Shown one piece after another: positions 52,876 to 61,939 of a DNA stretch of 64,000 nt. The notes below the pieces were generated by a model. That model made no database searches and was not told the origin of the DNA. It saw nothing but the letters and a program-made list of their open reading frames with translations. This DNA is from Achromobacter sp. MYb9 (GTDB lineage Bacteria > Pseudomonadota > Gammaproteobacteria > Burkholderiales > Burkholderiaceae_B). The position numbers and the translations under genes are program-made. Within the stretch, counting starts at the first letter, position 1; each line of letters starts with the position of its first letter. The stretch spans positions 62,001-126,000 of the forward strand of contig NZ_PCOQ01000016.1 of the NCBI RefSeq assembly GCF_002975275.1, read 5' to 3'.

Positions 52876-53747
52876 GCCGCCTCCTGCGCGCGCTTGAGGA
52901 TGCGGGCAACATGCGCCAGGCCCTCGGGCGGCTCGATCAGGCTGGCCAGGCTGGCGATCTCGTCGAAGTGCGCGGCGATGTTCTCGGGCGTGCGTTCGCC
53001 TTCCGGGAAATACCTGCCCGCGCTTTCCACGATGGCCAGTCGCGCATAGGTGCCGGCACCCGCCAGCAGCGCCACTCGGCTGGGCGCGCCCTCGGCCACC
53101 AGGAACAGCGCGGCGGGCGTGACATGCACCGGGTCCAGCGCCCGCAGTGCATCGGCATCGAACATGGCGGCCGTCATGCGCGTGGCCGCCGTGGGCACCA
53201 GCGCGTTGACGTGAATGCCATGTTTCTGGCCCTCCAGATGCAGCACGTTCATCAGGCCCACCACGCCGGCCTTCGCCGCGCCATAGTTCGACTGACCGAA
53301 GTTGCCGTACATGCCCGACGTGGACGTGGTCATCAGGATGCGGCCGTAGCGCTGCTCGCGCATGATCGGCCAGACGGCGCGCGCGCAATTGGCCGAGCCC
53401 AGCAGATGCACGTCGACGACCGCATTGAAGTCGTCGGCGCTCATCTTGGCGAAGGTCTTGTCGCGCAGGATGCCCGCATTATTGATGAGGATGTCGACGC
53501 GGCCCCAGGCGTTCATCGCGCGCGCCGTCATGGCGTCCACCGCGGCGCTGTCGCAGACATTGCCGCCATCGGCGATGGCTAGGCCACCCGCGGATCGGAT
53601 TTCGTCGGCGACCGCCTCGGCCGCGCCCCCGAAATCGTTCACCACGACCCGGCAGCCGCGCGCCGCCAGTTGCAGCGCGTGGCTGCGGCCCAGCCCCTGG
53701 CCGGCGCCGGTCACGATGGCGACGCGTTCATCGAAACGAATGCTCAT
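52872..53747 (-). CDS. SDR, 3-hydroxyacyl-CoA dehydrogenase type (MFE-2-like)
   Basis: This is a 291-residue short-chain dehydrogenase of the type forming the N-terminal domain of multifunctional enzyme 2/17-beta-HSD4: T-G-A-G-Q-G-L-G near residue 14, N-N-A-G-I-L-R-D-K-T-F, and Y-G-A-A-K. The G-I-L-R-D stretch is characteristic of that group. It pairs with the MaoC hydratase next to it, as in (R)-specific beta-oxidation. The ATG at 53747 has GAGG nine bases upstream; another at 53756 overlaps the MaoC stop. Confidence 0.9.
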   Translation of the reverse strand: MSIRFDERVAIVTGAGQGLGRSHALQLAARGCRVVVNDFGGAAEAVADEIRSAGGLAIADGGNVCDSAAVDAMTARAMNAWGRVDILINNAGILRDKTFAKMSADDFNAVVDVHLLGSANCARAVWPIMREQRYGRILMTTSTSGMYGNFGQSNYGAAKAGVVGLMNVLHLEGQKHGIHVNALVPTAATRMTAAMFDADALRALDPVHVTPAALFLVAEGAPSRVALLAGAGTYARLAIVESAGRYFPEGERTPENIAAHFDEIASLASLIEPPEGLAHVARILKRAQEAA

Positions 53748-53752
53748 GGGGG

Positions 53753-54232
53753 TCATCCTCGAAGAATGGTCATGGTGATCCAGTCGGCCACCAGCGCGGG
53801 GCGCGCCGCGCCCTCGATCTCGACGGTGACGGCATACCGGGTGGTGAACTCGCGCGCGTTGCGCGGCGTGAACTCGCTCAGCACGAAACGGCCGCGCACC
53901 CGCGCGCCAACCGGCACCGGCGTCAGGAAGCGGACTTTGTCGAAGCCGTAATTGATGCCGATGGCGCCATCGAAGGCGGGCAACACCTTCTGGCTCAACG
54001 CCGTCAGCAACGACAGGGACAGGAAGCCGTGCGCGATCGGCCCGCCGAACGCGCTTTCACGCGCCGCACGCGCCGGGTCCACATGAATGAACTGGTGATC
54101 GCCGGTAGCGTCCGCGAACCGGTCCACCTGCGCCTGCGAAATGGTCACCCATTCCGACACGCCGATTTCCTGCGACACCTGGTCGGCCAGGGCTTGGGGA
54201 CTGCAAGTTGCTTGAACAAGATCTGTGGTCAT
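53753..54232 (-). CDS. MaoC-like (R)-specific enoyl-CoA hydratase
   Basis: This is a 159-residue MaoC hotdog hydratase with the catalytic Asp-His pair in A-T-G-D-H-Q-F-I-H-V-D near residues 56-66 and the G-P-I-A-H-G-F motif. It hydrates an enoyl-CoA to the (R)-3-hydroxyacyl-CoA oxidised by the adjacent SDR. It is the first gene of the minus-strand operon and diverges from tetR. No strong ribosome-binding site precedes the ATG. Confidence 0.9.
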   Translation of the reverse strand: MTTDLVQATCSPQALADQVSQEIGVSEWVTISQAQVDRFADATGDHQFIHVDPARAARESAFGGPIAHGFLSLSLLTALSQKVLPAFDGAIGINYGFDKVRFLTPVPVGARVRGRFVLSEFTPRNAREFTTRYAVTVEIEGAARPALVADWITMTILRG

Positions 54233-54303
54233 GGGGCGGCGGGGAATATCCAGGGGAAAAACCGCGCGATTCGGCACGGGCCCGTGCCTTGAGGCACTAA
54301 AAC

Positions 54304-54317
54304 ATACCGAGTAGTAT
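54304..54317. promoter_or_regulatory. TetR operator candidate 1 (ATAC-N6-GTAT)
   Basis: ATAC-CGAGTA-GTAT lies between the MaoC operon and tetR, within the sequence AACATAC..GTAGTATA. The same motif recurs at 56890-56903 before the enoyl-CoA hydratase gene. Shared symmetry and its place beside tetR point to binding by the regulator at 54454. Confidence 0.65.
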
Positions 54318-54453
54318 AAACTTCGTTTTTTGGGTTTGTACAGTCGATCGCAAGCGGCCACGAGCGCGCAACGCGCCTTCCGCCATGCAATGCATCGACT
54401 GGCAATTGGCTAAACTGGCGCTTTGCCGCAACGCATGGATGGAGTAGAAGCGC

Positions 54454-55095
54454 ATGAATGGGGAACCTACGGTGACGGCTGCACGCGATGACGGCATGGG
54501 CAACATCGAACTGCTGACGGCCGCGGCCGAGTGCTTCATGGAGCAAGGGTTCCACGCATCCAGCATCGACGACGTCGCGCGCCGGCTGGGCGCCACCAAG
54601 GGCCGGGTCTATCACTACTACCGGTCCAAAACCGACCTGTTTTTCGACGTGCACCGCGAAGGCATGCGGCGCAATTTCGAGGCCGTGCGCCCGGCAATGA
54701 AGGAAAAAGGCACCGCCGCCCACCGTTTGGCGCTGATGCTCAAGCACCACGCGCTGTCGATGATGGAGAACCTGGCATTCGAGACGGTCGTCGTGCAGGG
54801 CGTGCACATGCACCGCCTGGGCGCCACCACGCCGGCCCAGCGCCAGACGCTGGCCGAGCTCATGACCATCCGCGACGACTTCGAAGCGCTGTTCAAGCGC
54901 GTGGCCTACGAGGGCGTGGAAGACGGCTCTCTGGCCATCGACGACGTCTCCGTCGCGGTCAAGGCGGCGCTGGGCGCCATCAACTGGCTGGCCGTCTGGT
55001 ACCGGCCGCGCCTGGGGGAAACGCGCGACGACCGCGAGATTCTCGCGGGCAAGGTCGTCCACACCATCATCGCCGGACTGGGCGCGCGCCCCTGA
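54454..55095 (+). CDS. TetR family regulator
   Basis: This is a 213-residue TetR-type repressor: HTH at about residues 17-65 (A-A-E-C-F-M-E-Q-G-F-H-A-S-S-I-D-D-V-A-R-R-L, then K-G-R-V-Y-H-Y-Y-R-S-K) and a ligand domain with a KstR2/FadR-like pattern, consistent with sensing an acyl-CoA. It is divergent from the MaoC operon and converges with the CoA ligase gene. Probable targets are the two ATAC-N6-GTAT sites. Confidence 0.92.
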   Translation: MNGEPTVTAARDDGMGNIELLTAAAECFMEQGFHASSIDDVARRLGATKGRVYHYYRSKTDLFFDVHREGMRRNFEAVRPAMKEKGTAAHRLALMLKHHALSMMENLAFETVVVQGVHMHRLGATTPAQRQTLAELMTIRDDFEALFKRVAYEGVEDGSLAIDDVSVAVKAALGAINWLAVWYRPRLGETRDDREILAGKVVHTIIAGLGARP

Positions 55096-55100
55096 GACAA

Positions 55101-55127
55101 GCGGCTTGCCCTTCCGGAGCAAGCCGC
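55101..55127. terminator. Bidirectional terminator hairpin
   Basis: GCGGCTTGC (55101-55109) and GCAAGCCGC (55119-55127) form a perfect 9-bp stem between the convergent tetR and CoA ligase genes. No T-tract on either strand. Confidence 0.55.
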
Positions 55128-55138
55128 CCGCCCCTGCT

Positions 55139-56761
55139 TCACGCCAACCGTTCGCGGCGCAACCGGATCCCGGCAGCATCGCGGTCCCACGTGCCGTCGG
55201 CCAGCCCCTCGCTACGCAGCACATGCTTTTGCAGCTTGCCGCTAGCGGTCTTCGGCAACTCCTCGACGACGCGCACATAGCGGGGCACCATGTAGTGCGG
55301 CACCCGCTCCGCCAGCCAATTGACCAGCGCGGCGGGTTCGATGTCGGCGCCGTCCACGGCCGTCACCACCGCCAGCACCTCGTCTTCCCCGTGTTCGCTG
55401 GGCACCGCCACGGCGACCGCCTCGCGCACGGCCGGATGCGCGCAGATCTCGCCCTCGAGCTCAAACGACGAAATGTTCTCGCCGCGGCGGCGGATCACGT
55501 CCTTTAACCGGTCCACGAAAAAGAATGTGCCCTCGTTGTCGCGCCGGAAGGCGTCGCCCGTGTGGAACCAGCCGTTGCGCATGGACGCGGCCGTGGCTTC
55601 CGCGTTGCGGTAGTAGCCGGAAAACAATGCCCAGGGCCGATGCGAGCGGATCAGCAGCTCGCCGACCTGGCCGTCCGGCACCGCGCGATCCTGCGCATCG
55701 CCCACCCGCAGCTCGAACCACGGGCGCGGCTTGCCGCAGCGCCCCGCCTCCGTCAGCCCGGGGCCCGCGCTCAAGGGGCTGGCAATCTCGGTCATGTTGT
55801 AGACCGTGTATAGATCCACGCCAAAACGCGCCTGAAACGCCGGCGCGTCTTCGCCGAACGGCACGATGAACGCCTTTTTCAAGGTGTGGTCGCGGTCGCG
55901 CGGCGAGGGCGGCTGCTTGAGCAGGAAGTTGGCCATCACGCCCAGCAACAGCACCACCGTGCTTTCGGTATCGCGAATCGCGTCCCAGAACTCGGCCGTG
56001 CGGAATTCGGTCACCATGGCGATCGACCCGCCGCAGGCCAGCATCGCGTACACATACAAGGTACTGCCGCAATGGAAGATGGGGCCCGCGATCATGCAGC
56101 GATCGTCCGGCGCGATGCAGTCGAAAGCATCCGGCCCCATGGTGTAGAGCTGCACATACGAGGTGACCACGCCCTTGGACAGCCCCGTCGTGCCGGACGT
56201 GTACATGATGGACTGCGTATCCCAGGGTTCGATGGGCGTCTCGGTGGCCAGCAGGTCGGCCGCCGGCTCGCCCGTCGGATCCACCAGCGCCGCGAACGAC
56301 ACGGCGGACGGCATGCCGGCGGGCGTCTCGCCTTCCCCGGTCAGCAACACGCGGGTCAGCGCTCCCGGCGACAGCGCCTGCAAGCGTCCGACCAACGCCC
56401 GGTGCGCCAGCATCAGGGAGGCCTGCGCGTTTTCCAGCACGTGCGCAAGCGGCCGCCCCCGCAGCGCCGTATTCAACGGCACGTACACCGCGCCCAGGTA
56501 GTTGATGGCGAACCAATTGGTCAGCAGCTCTGGCCCGTTGCCCATCCAGCACAGCACGCGGTCGCCCTGCCTGACACCTTCGCGGCGCAGCGCCGCCGCC
56601 CGCCGACGCACCTGCGCCAACGTCTGCGCATAGGTCCACGACGGACCACCATGGAAACGGACAAAGATTCTGTCCGGTATCTTTTTGGCCTGGCTTTCCA
56701 ACAGATAGCGCAGCACGCACGCCTGGCGGTCGGGAATCGCCGCCCGAGCCTCATCGTTCAT
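55139..56761 (-). CDS. AMP-forming acyl-CoA ligase
   Basis: This is a 540-residue adenylate-forming enzyme that activates a carboxylic acid with ATP and CoA. The P-loop-like motif is Y-T-S-G-T-T-G-L-S-K-G near residue 180; the hinge region has G-W-F-H-T-G-D and D-R-L-K-D-V-I-R-R-R-G-E-N-I-S; the catalytic Lys is in K-T-A-S-G-K-L-Q-K. It belongs to the crotonobetaine/fatty-acid CoA ligase-like group. GAGGAGA precedes the ATG at 56761. It is divergent from the enoyl-CoA hydratase across a promoter holding the second TetR site and probably starts the pathway. Confidence 0.92.
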   Translation of the reverse strand: MNDEARAAIPDRQACVLRYLLESQAKKIPDRIFVRFHGGPSWTYAQTLAQVRRRAAALRREGVRQGDRVLCWMGNGPELLTNWFAINYLGAVYVPLNTALRGRPLAHVLENAQASLMLAHRALVGRLQALSPGALTRVLLTGEGETPAGMPSAVSFAALVDPTGEPAADLLATETPIEPWDTQSIMYTSGTTGLSKGVVTSYVQLYTMGPDAFDCIAPDDRCMIAGPIFHCGSTLYVYAMLACGGSIAMVTEFRTAEFWDAIRDTESTVVLLLGVMANFLLKQPPSPRDRDHTLKKAFIVPFGEDAPAFQARFGVDLYTVYNMTEIASPLSAGPGLTEAGRCGKPRPWFELRVGDAQDRAVPDGQVGELLIRSHRPWALFSGYYRNAEATAASMRNGWFHTGDAFRRDNEGTFFFVDRLKDVIRRRGENISSFELEGEICAHPAVREAVAVAVPSEHGEDEVLAVVTAVDGADIEPAALVNWLAERVPHYMVPRYVRVVEELPKTASGKLQKHVLRSEGLADGTWDRDAAGIRLRRERLA

Positions 56762-56889
56762 CAACGGTCTCCTCGCTTTGTTATTTCGCTTATTTTTCAT
56801 GACTTTTCCGCAGCCATCCAGGCTTGGCGAATGCGGACTTACCCGCACACCCCCCGGCAGATGCCCCACGGCGTCTTGCGACTTTCAAC

Positions 56890-56903
56890 ATACTTGGTAG
56901 TAT
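56890..56903. promoter_or_regulatory. TetR operator candidate 2 (ATAC-N6-GTAT)
   Basis: ATAC-TTGGTA-GTAT, flanked as AACATAC..GTAGTATA like the site at 54304, lies 30 bases before the enoyl-CoA hydratase start and 129 bases before the divergent CoA ligase start. It places both genes under the same likely TetR control. Confidence 0.65.
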
Positions 56904-56932
56904 ATCCACGAAATAAACCTGAAGGACAGCGA

Positions 56933-57664
56933 ATGAGCATGGTTTCAATCGAGCGGGACAAAGGCGTGGCCGTGGTGCGCTATGACCGGGGTGGCAAGGC
57001 CAACGCGCTGAATCTGGCGGCCATGGACGCGCTGATCGACGCCGCGGCCGAACTTGCCAGCGATGACCAGATCCGCGCCGTCGTGCTGACCGGGGCACCC
57101 GCCCTTTTCAGCGCGGGCATTGACCTGAAAGACCCCGCGCTCTGGAACCATGACGACCCGCTGGCGACGCAACGCGCGCTGGCTCGCGGCGAAGTGCTGT
57201 GCCGCGCCTGGGGCGACCTGCCTCAAGTCACCGTTGCCGCCATCGAAGGCGCGGCGGTGGGCGGCGGCGCCGTGCTGGCCCTGGCTTGCGATTGGCGTGT
57301 GCTGGGCGCCGACGCGTTCCTGCGCCTGCCGGAAGTCCGCCTGGGCCTGCCGCTTGCCTGGGGCGGACTGCCGCGCCTGGCCAGCCTGGTGGGCCCGGCG
57401 CGCGCCAAGCGGGCGCTATTCACCGACCTGCGGCTGGATGCGGCCACTGCCGAAGCGTGGGGCCTGGCCGACCGCATCGCCCCTGCCGGCGACGTGCTTC
57501 GCGCCGCCACCGAGCTCGCGGGGGAGGCCGCCGCCTGCCCCACGCTGGCGCTGCGCCTGACCAAACGCGCCATCGATGCCCAGTTCGACGCGAACCGCCA
57601 TGCGCACGCGCAGACCGATCAATTCTTGTTGTGCCACTTGCTGTCCCCCGCCGCTGCGACGTAG
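56933..57664 (+). CDS. Enoyl-CoA hydratase/isomerase
   Basis: This is a 243-residue crotonase-family protein: oxyanion-hole stretches F-S-A-G-I-D-L-K near residue 60 and G-A-A-V-G-G-G-A near residue 105, and a conserved Glu in L-P-E-V-R-L-G-L. GAAGGA precedes the ATG at 56933. It diverges from the CoA ligase and probably hydrates or isomerises the activated acid. Confidence 0.9.
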   Translation: MSMVSIERDKGVAVVRYDRGGKANALNLAAMDALIDAAAELASDDQIRAVVLTGAPALFSAGIDLKDPALWNHDDPLATQRALARGEVLCRAWGDLPQVTVAAIEGAAVGGGAVLALACDWRVLGADAFLRLPEVRLGLPLAWGGLPRLASLVGPARAKRALFTDLRLDAATAEAWGLADRIAPAGDVLRAATELAGEAAACPTLALRLTKRAIDAQFDANRHAHAQTDQFLLCHLLSPAAAT

Positions 57665-57742
57665 TTCCAGCGTTCCCGTCCGCTGTTCCGTCCCGCCCGT
57701 TAGACCCGCCCAAGAGCGGGCACCCCATCCAGGAGGAAAGAC

Positions 57743-58951
57743 ATGAAACCATTGCTTAGCGCCCTGCTCGTCGCCGGCGCCTTCGCCCTGCCCGCCGCGC
57801 AGGCCCAGTCCGACAAACCCATCCGCATCGGCGTCTTGACCGACCTGTCCGGCATGAACGCCGACTTGTCGGGGCAAGGCTCGGTCGAAGCCGCCCGCAT
57901 GGCGGTCGAAGACTTCGGGCCCACCGTGTTGGGCCGCAAGATCGAGGTCATATCCGGCGATCACCAGAACAAGGCCGACATCGGCTCGGCCACCGCGCGC
58001 CGCTGGATCGACCAGGACAACGTCAAGGCCATCGTCGACGTGCCAACCTCGTCGGTCGCGCTAGCCGTGCAGGAGATCACCCGTACTTCCAACATCGCGT
58101 TCCTGGCCTCGACCGCCGGCACGTCGGACCTGACGGGCAAGGCGTGCTCGGCCTCGACCGCCCAATGGACCTACGACACCTACGCGCTGGCCAACGGCAC
58201 CGGCCGCGCGCTGACGGAATCCGGCATCAAGAAGTGGTACTTCCTGACCGCCGACTACGCCTTCGGCCACGCCTTGCAGGCCGACACGGAAAACGCGGTC
58301 AAACAGGCCGGCGGCCAGACGCTGGGCGCCGTCAAGCACCCGCGCGCCTCGAACGACTTTTCGTCGTTCCTGTTGCAGGCGCAAGCGTCCAAGGCTGAAA
58401 TCGTGGCGCTGGCCAATTCCTCGGGCGACACCACCATGGCGATCAAGCAAGCCAACGAATTTGGCTTGATCAAAAGCGGGCAGAAGCTGGCCGGGCTGCT
58501 CATGTTCATCACGGACGTGGACGGCGTGGGCCTGGAGCAGGCGCAAGGCCTGGTGCTGACCACGGGCTTCTATTGGGACATGGACGAGCGCACCCGCGAC
58601 TGGAGCAAACGCTACGCCGCCCGCATGAAGGGGCGCGTGCCGACGATGGCGCAGGCCGGGGTCTACTCGTCCGTGCTGACCTTCCTGAAGGGCGTCAAGG
58701 AAAGCAACCAGCTGGAAGGCGATGCGGTCATGAAGCAGATCCGCGGCATGAAGATCGACGACATGTTCGCCCGCAACGCCTACCTGCGCGAGGACGGCCG
58801 CCTGGTGCACGACATGTACCTGGTCGAGGTGAAGAAGCCCGCGGAATCCAAGGCGCGCTGGGACTACTACAAGCTCCTGCGCACGATCCCGGGCGACAAC
58901 GCGTTCCGTCCGTTGAAACAAGGCGGCTGCCCGCTGGTCGCGGCCAAATAG
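57743..58951 (+). CDS. Liv-type substrate-binding protein, orphan
   Basis: This is a 402-residue periplasmic binding protein of the HAAT/LivJ class, with a Sec signal (M-K-P-L-L-S-A-L-L-V, cleavage near A-Q-A-Q at residue 22) and mature start I-R-I-G-V-L-T-D-L-S-G. AGGAGGAAAG precedes the ATG. No Liv permease or ATPase is adjacent, so it must borrow a transporter or one outside the window. Placement after the enoyl-CoA hydratase suggests it binds the acid consumed by the CoA pathway. Confidence 0.92.
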   Translation: MKPLLSALLVAGAFALPAAQAQSDKPIRIGVLTDLSGMNADLSGQGSVEAARMAVEDFGPTVLGRKIEVISGDHQNKADIGSATARRWIDQDNVKAIVDVPTSSVALAVQEITRTSNIAFLASTAGTSDLTGKACSASTAQWTYDTYALANGTGRALTESGIKKWYFLTADYAFGHALQADTENAVKQAGGQTLGAVKHPRASNDFSSFLLQAQASKAEIVALANSSGDTTMAIKQANEFGLIKSGQKLAGLLMFITDVDGVGLEQAQGLVLTTGFYWDMDERTRDWSKRYAARMKGRVPTMAQAGVYSSVLTFLKGVKESNQLEGDAVMKQIRGMKIDDMFARNAYLREDGRLVHDMYLVEVKKPAESKARWDYYKLLRTIPGDNAFRPLKQGGCPLVAAK

Positions 58952-58963
58952 GCCGAGCGACCG

Positions 58964-58999
58964 CCGCGCGCTGGACCCGGATGGCTATCCAGCGCGCGG
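58964..58999. terminator. Terminator hairpin between convergent genes
   Basis: CCGCGCGCTGGA (58964-58975) and TCCAGCGCGCGG (58988-58999) form a perfect 12-bp stem with a 12-nt loop between the binding-protein gene and the opposing LprI-like gene. No T-tract, but the stem is very stable. Confidence 0.6.
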
Positions 59000-59022
59000 A
59001 CCGGGGAACCTTCGGGGTGTGA

Positions 59023-59694
59023 TCAGCGCACCGCGAACCAGTCGCCGGACAGGCTGCCATTCATGCCGCAGAAGGGCGGGCCAAAACCCTCGTCTTTCAC
59101 GCCTGTCGGCGGGACTTCACGAACCACCAGCACGGCGCCGCGGCGCGTCAGCGCAAGCACCCAGGGCGTGCCATCCTGATAGGCGACTTTCAGGGTGTCG
59201 CCCGAGACCACCGCGTTGCCGCTCATATCGCACACCCAGCGACCGTTATAAGGCTGCGACGAATTGGCCGACACAAACAACTGGCCATCGGCGGATTGCG
59301 TGATCTCGATTTCGCCCTCGACGTTTTTCCACTTACCGATAAAGCCGGCAGCTGGCTGCGGATTGATGGCCTTCAGGAAACGCAGGCGGTAATCCATCCT
59401 GGTACCAATCTCTTTGACCGGCGTGCTTCCCGAGAAGGGCTCGGCATAGACCTCGTCGCGCACGCCAAGGAAATAACGTTGATCGGCGGTCAGGGCTTTG
59501 GCCGCCTCGGCGTCGAGCTTGCCACGCACGGCGTGGTATTGCCGCGCGATGGCCGCGTCCTGATCCGCCAGTGCGGTGTTGGCGCAAATGGCTTTTTCGA
59601 CCGGCGTGGTGGCTTTGGCGCAGTTGAACGAGGGCGCAGCCACCGCGCTGCCGGCGATGGCCAACGAGGCTGTAAAGAACAGATGACGAACCAT
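59023..59694 (-). CDS. Exported LprI-like protein
   Basis: This is a 223-residue protein with a Sec signal (M-V-R-H-L-F-F-T-A-S-L, cleavage near A-V-A-A at residue 19) and an LprI/DUF1311-type domain at about 24-90: C-A-K-A-T-T-P-V-E-K-A-I-C-A-N-T-A-L-A, then L-D-A-E-A. Known LprI proteins bind lysozyme or act in the envelope. The C-terminal part (100-223) has four aromatic-rich strands and two Cys. The ATG at 59694 gives the clean signal; upstream ATGs at 59721 and 59733 are less likely. Confidence 0.8.
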   Translation of the reverse strand: MVRHLFFTASLAIAGSAVAAPSFNCAKATTPVEKAICANTALADQDAAIARQYHAVRGKLDAEAAKALTADQRYFLGVRDEVYAEPFSGSTPVKEIGTRMDYRLRFLKAINPQPAAGFIGKWKNVEGEIEITQSADGQLFVSANSSQPYNGRWVCDMSGNAVVSGDTLKVAYQDGTPWVLALTRRGAVLVVREVPPTGVKDEGFGPPFCGMNGSLSGDWFAVR

Positions 59695-59735
59695 TGTGCA
59701 AGAACGCTTTTGATGTTGCATACGGTCGGCCAACC

Positions 59736-60782
59736 TTATCTTCCACTGCCTATCGACAGCGGCACGCCCCAGATCGGATCTTCCATCCCCTGCTTGCCCA
59801 GCGGCGTGATCTGCATGGGTTGCAAGGTGGACAGCAACTGCCGGTGCGCATCGCTCAAGTCGCGTTGCGCGATGAGCTTCTGGGTCAGCTCCATCGGCGC
59901 CGGGCGCGTATAGACGGTGAAGTCCTCAAGCGGGCACTCGATTTTCTTCGGATCGACCGCCCGGCATCCCGACTGCTTGTACTTGTAGCTGGGCGTCTTC
60001 ATGTGCACGCGCTGGCTCAGCACGAACTGGCCGCCCTTGAGCGTAAAGCTGGCCAGCGCCCGCTTCGGCGGAACGCGCGACTGCACCTTGATGGCCGGAA
60101 CGTCCCGCGAATCCGTCTGCTCGTAATAGCCGGCGCGGGAGCCCTGCGTGGTCTCGGTGTACTGCTCTTCGCCCCAACTGACGCAGGCGCCCGTTCCGCG
60201 ATGCACCGCCGTGCAGACCGTGCGCGTCTTTATCTGGCTACCCGTGGTGCCTTCGTGCCAATTGGTCTCTTTGTAGTATTCGCGATAGAGCTCCGGCGAC
60301 AGATAGGCCGTACCGTTGGCCCCACTGCCTGACCCCTCCGGACCGCTGCGCGCACCCACCTGGTCCAGCAAGGCATTCAGCTTGTAATCGTCGCCCCCCG
60401 TCAGCAAGTATTTGCCCGGCGGCAAGATATGCACTTCGTACGCCTTGAACAAATAGGTGGCGTCCTTGTCGCGTTGCAGCGCATTGTTCTGGAACTTGCG
60501 GCCAAACGTGATATCCGGGCGCTGTTCGTGCGTGAAGATCACATTGCCGGTCCATTTCGTCATGGATTCCGCGTCGTTCAGCGAGGCGTGCGGCATCAGG
60601 TCAGCGACCAGCACCACCGCCATGTCCGCCTTCAATGCCTTGTCGATCAAGTCGAGCAACTGCGCATAGCGCGGGTCGTCCATGGTGCCCTTGCCATAGG
60701 AATCTTGCTGGGTCGCGCATCCCGACACGGCCACGGCAAGCGTCATGGCAGAGAGGGCAACTCGCAGTCGGGGCAGCGTCAT
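59736..60782 (-). CDS. Large lipoprotein of unknown function
   Basis: This is a 348-residue predicted lipoprotein with lipobox V-S-G-C and acylated Cys22. The mature protein is not recognised. It has Cys in T-V-C-T-A-V and G-A-C-V-S-W, and later S-G-C-R and I-E-C-P, so two disulfides are possible. AAGGA precedes the ATG at 60782. It lies 41 bases before the LprI-like gene on the same strand and the pair may form an envelope unit. Confidence 0.74.
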   Translation of the reverse strand: MTLPRLRVALSAMTLAVAVSGCATQQDSYGKGTMDDPRYAQLLDLIDKALKADMAVVLVADLMPHASLNDAESMTKWTGNVIFTHEQRPDITFGRKFQNNALQRDKDATYLFKAYEVHILPPGKYLLTGGDDYKLNALLDQVGARSGPEGSGSGANGTAYLSPELYREYYKETNWHEGTTGSQIKTRTVCTAVHRGTGACVSWGEEQYTETTQGSRAGYYEQTDSRDVPAIKVQSRVPPKRALASFTLKGGQFVLSQRVHMKTPSYKYKQSGCRAVDPKKIECPLEDFTVYTRPAPMELTQKLIAQRDLSDAHRQLLSTLQPMQITPLGKQGMEDPIWGVPLSIGSGR

Positions 60783-61044
60783 GGGATCGGTCCTTGAAGG
60801 GGGCTGAGTCGGATGCGTGACCGCGCATCCTACTGACTTGGGAAAGCGCCGCAACCACCGGATCGCGGACTGAAACATGGCGCGGTCCGAGGTCGCGCGG
60901 CCGCCCTGGCGGGCGGCTTGCCACCAGGATCAAGCCGTGGCGCGGGTTGCGGGCCCGCCGGGGTCACGGGCACCGCATCGAAGCGCAGGGATAGGCACCG
61001 CAAGGTCCGTAATTTATTGTTGCGAGTGTTTCCGCCCCCCCCGA

Positions 61045-61815
61045 TCACACGACCGGGTACAGCCCGAAACGCCGTTCCAGCTCGTCAGCCACGCTTGCGT
61101 CATCCAGCGCGGTCTCGACAACGTCGTTATCGCGCACCACCTTCAGGGCGTTGCCCACCAGCATGCTGCGGCCCGTCTCGTTGTGCAGCACCACCACGCG
61201 CTTCTGCACGAAGATCGCGTCCGGATGGGTCGAGTTCAGATAGTTCGCCGGCACAAAATCCACCCATTCCTGGGGCGACAGATCAAACGCGTACTGATTC
61301 AACCATTGCCCACCGGCGCGTGCCTTCAGGACGAATGCGTCGCCGTCCAGCCGGCTCAGCATGAAGGCGTCCATATCCTGTGGCACCTCCGCGTCCAGCT
61401 CCGCCAGATTCATCGGCGCCCGTATTCCATAACTGCCAAAGCCCAGGTCGCACAGCCAGTCGGCGCCACTTGCGTGAACCACCAACGCCATGTGCGTCTT
61501 GGGACGCTTGACGGGATAGAACATCGGGCGCGCCGCCACAAAGCGGTAAGGCACGCCCAGCGCTTCAAGCGCCATGGCAAACAGGCCGTTTACCTCGTAG
61601 CAATAGCCGCCACGATGGCGCTCGAGGATTTTCTCCACGATATCTTCGGGCACCAGCGACACGACGCGCCCTGCCTGCACGTCCAGGTTCTCAAAAGGCA
61701 CGGTAAACAACTGGCGGCGCATCAGCGCCGCCACCGTCGTGATATCGGGGCGGGTATCGCCGTCATGCCCGATGCGTTCAAGGTAGCGGGCCAGGGTGAA
61801 ATTATCTGCGTGCAT
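61045..61815 (-). CDS. nat: Arylamine N-acetyltransferase
   Basis: This is a 256-residue NAT-family enzyme that transfers acetyl from acetyl-CoA to arylamines or hydrazines. The catalytic triad is visible: Cys72 in R-G-G-Y-C-Y-E-V-N, His108 in K-T-H-M-A, and Asp123 in C-D-L-G-F-G. The length is slightly under the usual 275. It diverges from the MocR gene across 124 bases and has no pathway partners, so detoxification is the likely role. Confidence 0.93.
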   Translation of the reverse strand: MHADNFTLARYLERIGHDGDTRPDITTVAALMRRQLFTVPFENLDVQAGRVVSLVPEDIVEKILERHRGGYCYEVNGLFAMALEALGVPYRFVAARPMFYPVKRPKTHMALVVHASGADWLCDLGFGSYGIRAPMNLAELDAEVPQDMDAFMLSRLDGDAFVLKARAGGQWLNQYAFDLSPQEWVDFVPANYLNSTHPDAIFVQKRVVVLHNETGRSMLVGNALKVVRDNDVVETALDDASVADELERRFGLYPVV

Positions 61816-61939
61816 GGGTTGCGCCTTCCGGTTTCGAACTGATGGGAGAAAGGCTAGATAGTGCCCGCGACGGTGCGCCGCGGCGGCAACAGGCGGGCCC
61901 TGGGTTAAGCTGCACAGATCGTACTTTTTCCTGTCTGTT

